A stretch of DNA of 10,539 nucleotides, from NCBI GenBank assembly GCA_029561505.1, contig JAKQXK010000213.1, forward strand, positions 1 through 10,539, written 5' to 3'. This document shows, in pieces, positions 6,151-10,539 of this stretch. Within the stretch, counting starts at the first letter, position 1, and every line of letters begins with the position of its first letter. The notes under the pieces were generated by a model, which saw only the letters and a program-made list of their open reading frames with translations, searched no databases and was not told the DNA's origin. This DNA is from Spirochaetota bacterium. Its GTDB lineage: Bacteria > Spirochaetota > Leptospiria > Turneriellales > Turneriellaceae. The position numbers were made by a program, and so were the translations under genes.

Positions 6151-8331
6151 TCACGCAGCGTGAATTAAACCATTATGCCGCAACAGCGCATCGATCGTCG
6201 CGTCGCGGCCCCTGAAAGCCCGGTAAACATCAAGCGGATGCTCTGAGCCGCCGCGCGCGAGCACGGTCTCGCGGTAGCGTTTGCCGAGCGCGCGAATGGC
6301 GGCATCGTTGCCGAGGCCCGCCTCTTCGAAGGCAGCGAAAGCATCGGCGCTCAAGACTTCGGCCCATTTGTAGCTGTAATAACCTGCCGCGTAGCCCCCG
6401 GCGAAAATGTGCGAGAACGAGCAAAGAAATGCATCTTCGGGTAAAGGAGGTATGACCGTATATTCTTTTGCGATGCGCCGCTGCACATCGCGCACGGTTT
6501 CGCTATTTTTGGCTACGCCGACCAGAGTACCTCCATGTACGTCGGTCGGCTTCTGGCCATCCGTGGCCACGCCGACTAACGTACCTCCATGTACTTCATG
6601 CAATTCGAGATCGAGCAGCGAGAAATAGAGCTGGCGCAGCAGAATTGAGCCGGCCATGTAGTTCTTCGCTGCGATAATCTTTTCGAAAAGTGCCTGCGGC
6701 AGCGTTTCGCCGGTTTCGAAATGCCCCGAAATCTGGTCGATGACGCTGCGCTCGTACACCCAGTTTTCCATGAACTGCGAAGGCAGTTCGATAGCATCCC
6801 ATTCGACATTAGAAATGCCCGACGCTTCGTATTCGTCGACGGTCGTCAGCATGTGCTGTAACCCATGACCAAATTCATGAAACAGCGTTTCGACTTCGGT
6901 AAAAGTCATGAGAGAAGGCTGCTGAGTGTCGCCTTTTGCGACCGGCGGAGTTCCATTGCACACGAGGTAGGCCACCGGAAGAGTGACATTACCCTCTGTC
7001 ACCTCGCGTTGCCGGCAGACGTCCATCCAGGCGCCACCTCGTTTTTCGCCCGATCGGGCATAGGGGTCGAGATAGAACCCCGCAATCTTTTGACCCTTTG
7101 CATCGCCGACATCGAAAAACTGCACGTCGCTGTGCCAGACCTTGGGTTGCTGCAGCGCGGCGGCGATCTTGACGCCGAAAAGGTTTTCAGCGAGCTGAAA
7201 CATGCCGGTCAGTACTTTCGGTAACGGAAAATAAGGCCGCAGCTCTTCGTCGGTAAAACTGTACAGTTCTTCACGGCGACGCTCGCTGTAGTAGGCGATG
7301 TCCCATAACTGCAATGCATCCTCATGTCCTTTTTGTTTTGCATATGCGGCGAGCTCTGAAAATTCGCGCGTTGCCTGCGGCTTCGCGACGCCCGCAAGGT
7401 TCTGAATCATTTCACGTACTTTTGAGGCGCCCGGCGCCATTTTTGCAGACAGCGACAGCTCGGCGAAGTTGGCAAAACCCAGAATTTTGGCTTCTTCTTG
7501 CCTCAGGCGCAGAATATCATCGATCACAGGCCAGTTGTTCCAGGTTTCAGAATAACCCGCGCCGCTTGCGCGCGCAAGACTCGCACGATATACCTGTTCG
7601 CGCAGGGCTCGGTTCTGCGCGTGTTGCAGCACCGGGTAATAAGAAGGATAATCAAGCGTCACGAGCCAGGGCCCTGTGGTTTCGTTGGCCTCGCTGTGGC
7701 CCTTCGCGCGCGCAGCATGTGCTGCGCCCGCCAGCCAGCTCTGTGGCAGGCCGGCAATTTCTTCGCTCTTCGTCAGAACAATCTGAAATGACTTGGTCGC
7801 GTCGAGCACCGCGTTTGAAAAGCGTGTAGCCAATGCGGCGAGGTCGCGCTGAATTTCGTTAAAGCGCTTTTGCGTTTCACCTTCGAGCGCAACACCCGCA
7901 AGGCGCGCGTCGCGAATTGCCGAGTCGACGATGCGCCTGCGGGCAGCACTCGAAATTTCATTCGCGCCTGCGGCCTGCAGTTTTTGCCAGTTTTCGAAAA
8001 GCGCCCGGTTTTGACCGATTGAAAGTTGAAATTCAACCACTTCAGGTTGCACCTCTTCGTGCGCTGTGCGCAGCGCGTCAGAGTTTTTGACTCCCATGAG
8101 GTGACCCACCGCGCCCCAGATGCGGTCGAGCCGGCGCGAAATGTCGCGCAGCGGCAACACAAATGTCTGCCATGTCGGCGTTTGCACAGTTTCGAGTTGC
8201 CGCAGTTTGTCTCTGCCAAGCCTTATGGCTTCGCGCACGGCGGGCACGACGTGCTCGGGGGTAATCGCCGAGAAATCGGGCAGTTCTTGCTGGTTGAAAA
8301 GAGGGTTATTGGTAATGGTATCTTCTTTCAT
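6151..8331 (-). CDS. M3-family zinc oligopeptidase (oligopeptidase A / dipeptidyl carboxypeptidase type)
   Basis: A 726-residue cytosolic metallopeptidase that cleaves short peptides. The N-terminus FSAITPEHVVPAV is typical of the OpdA/Dcp group. The zinc site is HEFGH (H485, E486, H489; codons within 6865-6879) with third ligand E515 in DAIELPSQFMENW. The substrate-binding Tyr/Gly-rich loop FSHIFAGGYAAGYYSY lies near the C-terminus. The protein is longer than the usual roughly 680 residues, mainly because residues about 580-609 are an insertion. This consists of two copies of VHGGTLVGVA 18 residues apart, encoded by a duplicated palindromic DNA element, and the reading frame stays open through it. 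Start chosen at 8331 (MKEDTITNN), with weak GAGAA upstream. It follows glgX by 64 bases on the same strand and may be read with it or from a promoter in the gap. I cannot decide between prlC- and dcp-type naming. Confidence 0.93.
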   Translation of the reverse strand: MKEDTITNNPLFNQQELPDFSAITPEHVVPAVREAIRLGRDKLRQLETVQTPTWQTFVLPLRDISRRLDRIWGAVGHLMGVKNSDALRTAHEEVQPEVVEFQLSIGQNRALFENWQKLQAAGANEISSAARRRIVDSAIRDARLAGVALEGETQKRFNEIQRDLAALATRFSNAVLDATKSFQIVLTKSEEIAGLPQSWLAGAAHAARAKGHSEANETTGPWLVTLDYPSYYPVLQHAQNRALREQVYRASLARASGAGYSETWNNWPVIDDILRLRQEEAKILGFANFAELSLSAKMAPGASKVREMIQNLAGVAKPQATREFSELAAYAKQKGHEDALQLWDIAYYSERRREELYSFTDEELRPYFPLPKVLTGMFQLAENLFGVKIAAALQQPKVWHSDVQFFDVGDAKGQKIAGFYLDPYARSGEKRGGAWMDVCRQREVTEGNVTLPVAYLVCNGTPPVAKGDTQQPSLMTFTEVETLFHEFGHGLQHMLTTVDEYEASGISNVEWDAIELPSQFMENWVYERSVIDQISGHFETGETLPQALFEKIIAAKNYMAGSILLRQLYFSLLDLELHEVHGGTLVGVATDGQKPTDVHGGTLVGVAKNSETVRDVQRRIAKEYTVIPPLPEDAFLCSFSHIFAGGYAAGYYSYKWAEVLSADAFAAFEEAGLGNDAAIRALGKRYRETVLARGGSEHPLDVYRAFRGRDATIDALLRHNGLIHAA
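6511..6594. repeat. Tandem 54-bp-period palindromic insertion inside the M3 peptidase gene
   Basis: Two 30-base units, 6511-6540 and 6565-6594, match at 26 of 30 positions and repeat with a period of exactly 54 bases (18 codons). Each contains GTACCTCCATGTAC. Unit 1 with its flank forms a palindrome with arms GCCGACC (6517-6523) and GGTCGGC (6544-6550), and with inner GTAC/GTAC on the same axis. The spacer forms another: GTCGGC (6545-6550) with GCCGAC (6571-6576), and nested GGCCA/TGGCC. In the minus-strand gene it encodes VHGGTLVGVA twice, in a place where the M3 peptidases I know have no such sequence. It resembles in kind the protein-coding palindromic elements of Rickettsia, without being one of them. 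Confidence 0.8.
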
Positions 8332-8350
8332 GGTTCTCGTTGCGAATCAG

Positions 8351-8379
8351 AATTTAATGCAGTCTGTGTGTTTTGGCAA
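8351..8379 (-). promoter_or_regulatory. Candidate promoter of the M3 peptidase gene
   Basis: In the 64-base gap behind glgX the minus strand reads TTGCCA (8379-8374; five of six to TTGACA), a 17-base spacer, then TAAATT (8356-8351; four of six to TATAAT), about 20 bases before the ATG. I see no terminator hairpin in the gap, so readthrough from glgX is also possible. The call rests only on hexamer match and spacing. Confidence 0.35.
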
Positions 8380-8395
8380 CAAACCGGTGCAGAGG

Positions 8396-10215
<1,820 letters not shown>

Positions 10216-10219
<4 letters not shown>

Positions 10220-10539
10220 GGCTGCATCAGTTTGAGGTAAGCTGCCGCTGCCTCTGTCCATGAAAAATCGGTGAGCATTGCATTCTGCTGCAGTTTCAGA
10301 AAATTCTTCTTATCATTTGAAATCATGGCGAGCGCATTGCGGATTTCAGCCAAAAATGCCTCGGCTTTGCTTTTGCGGTCATGGCCTGTGTACAAAAAGC
10401 CATTGTAGCCGTGCCGAATCGTGTCTTTGAGACCTCCGACTGCGGCGGCGATCGGCAGGCAGCCATAGCGCATCGCTTTCATTTGGCTGGTGCCGCAAGG
10501 CTCAAATTCAGAAGGCATGAGCATAACGTCGGCCGCGGC
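10216..10539 (-). CDS. glgA: Glycogen synthase (GT5), C-terminal part (5' end outside window)
   Basis: This enzyme transfers glucose from ADP-glucose (usual in bacteria) to the growing alpha-1,4-glucan. The frame is open to the right edge, so only the last 107 of the usual 470-500 residues are visible. The window part starts within ADVMLMPSEFEPCGTSQ, the GT5 C-terminal signature. The Glu of FEPCG corresponds to a catalytic residue of E. coli GlgA (E377). AMRYGCLPIAAAVGGLKDTI, the nucleotide-sugar-binding glycine region, follows. The C-terminal helix FSWTEAAAAYLKLM is the usual end of the family. The TGA stop (10218-10216) overlaps the preferred glgX start as GTGA. The sugar nucleotide (ADP- or UDP-glucose) cannot be confirmed from this fragment. 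Confidence 0.95.

Noticed and set aside
6511..6594. CRISPR-like or minisatellite array
   Set aside because: There are only two units, the spacer takes part in a palindrome, and the repeat is in frame within a peptidase. A small palindromic insertion fits better.
8332..8395. Terminator between glgX and the peptidase gene
   Set aside because: The best inverted repeat (GTTGC/GCAAC) has 5-base arms and a loop of about 30 bases with no T-run, too weak to call.

Overview
This window is a glycogen/maltodextrin metabolism locus of a bacterium with a mid-50s percent GC content (judged by eye). All genes read as intact bacterial coding sequence with tight spacing and 4-base ATGA/GTGA overlaps. No rRNA, tRNA, CRISPR array, transposase or phage gene is visible. 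The host cannot be fixed from the sequence alone. A Leptospirales spirochaete of the Turneriella/Leptonema kind is a low-confidence guess.

Layout: On the + strand, the 3' end of a glycogen phosphorylase gene (2-673) overlaps by 4 bases a 1394-residue protein (670-4854). This protein joins an N-terminal helical region, a GH13 alpha-amylase-family barrel and a DPE2-like GH77 4-alpha-glucanotransferase. A 38-bp, almost loop-free palindrome closes this unit and forms the last codons of the fusion gene. Next comes a small regulatory module: a TetR-type repressor (-, 4876-5433) divergent from a RibD-C/DHFR-like reductase (+, 5538-6065). Two near-identical 13-bp operators lie between them. A second GC-rich inverted repeat of the same sequence family (6092-6145), split by an inserted 26-base segment, separates the reductase from the convergent minus-strand genes. 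These are, in order of transcription, the 3' end of a GT5 glycogen synthase gene (10216-10539), a GlgX-type debranching enzyme (8396-10219) and an M3 oligopeptidase (6151-8331).

How the genes fit together: glycogen synthase builds alpha-1,4-glucan. Phosphorylase shortens outer chains to glucose-1-phosphate, GlgX removes the limit-dextrin branches, and the GH77 domain recycles the short maltodextrins released. The GH13 domain fused to GH77 presumably works on the same pool. The TetR/reductase pair and the oligopeptidase have no evident link to glycogen.

The most unusual signals are an in-frame, tandemly duplicated palindromic insertion inside the M3 peptidase gene (6511-6594), the paired TetR operators, the split intergenic palindrome, and the GH13-GH77 fusion, whose GH13 part has Pro in place of the usual region IV His. 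I see no wholly new multi-gene system. No stretch longer than about 110 bases lacks a gene.
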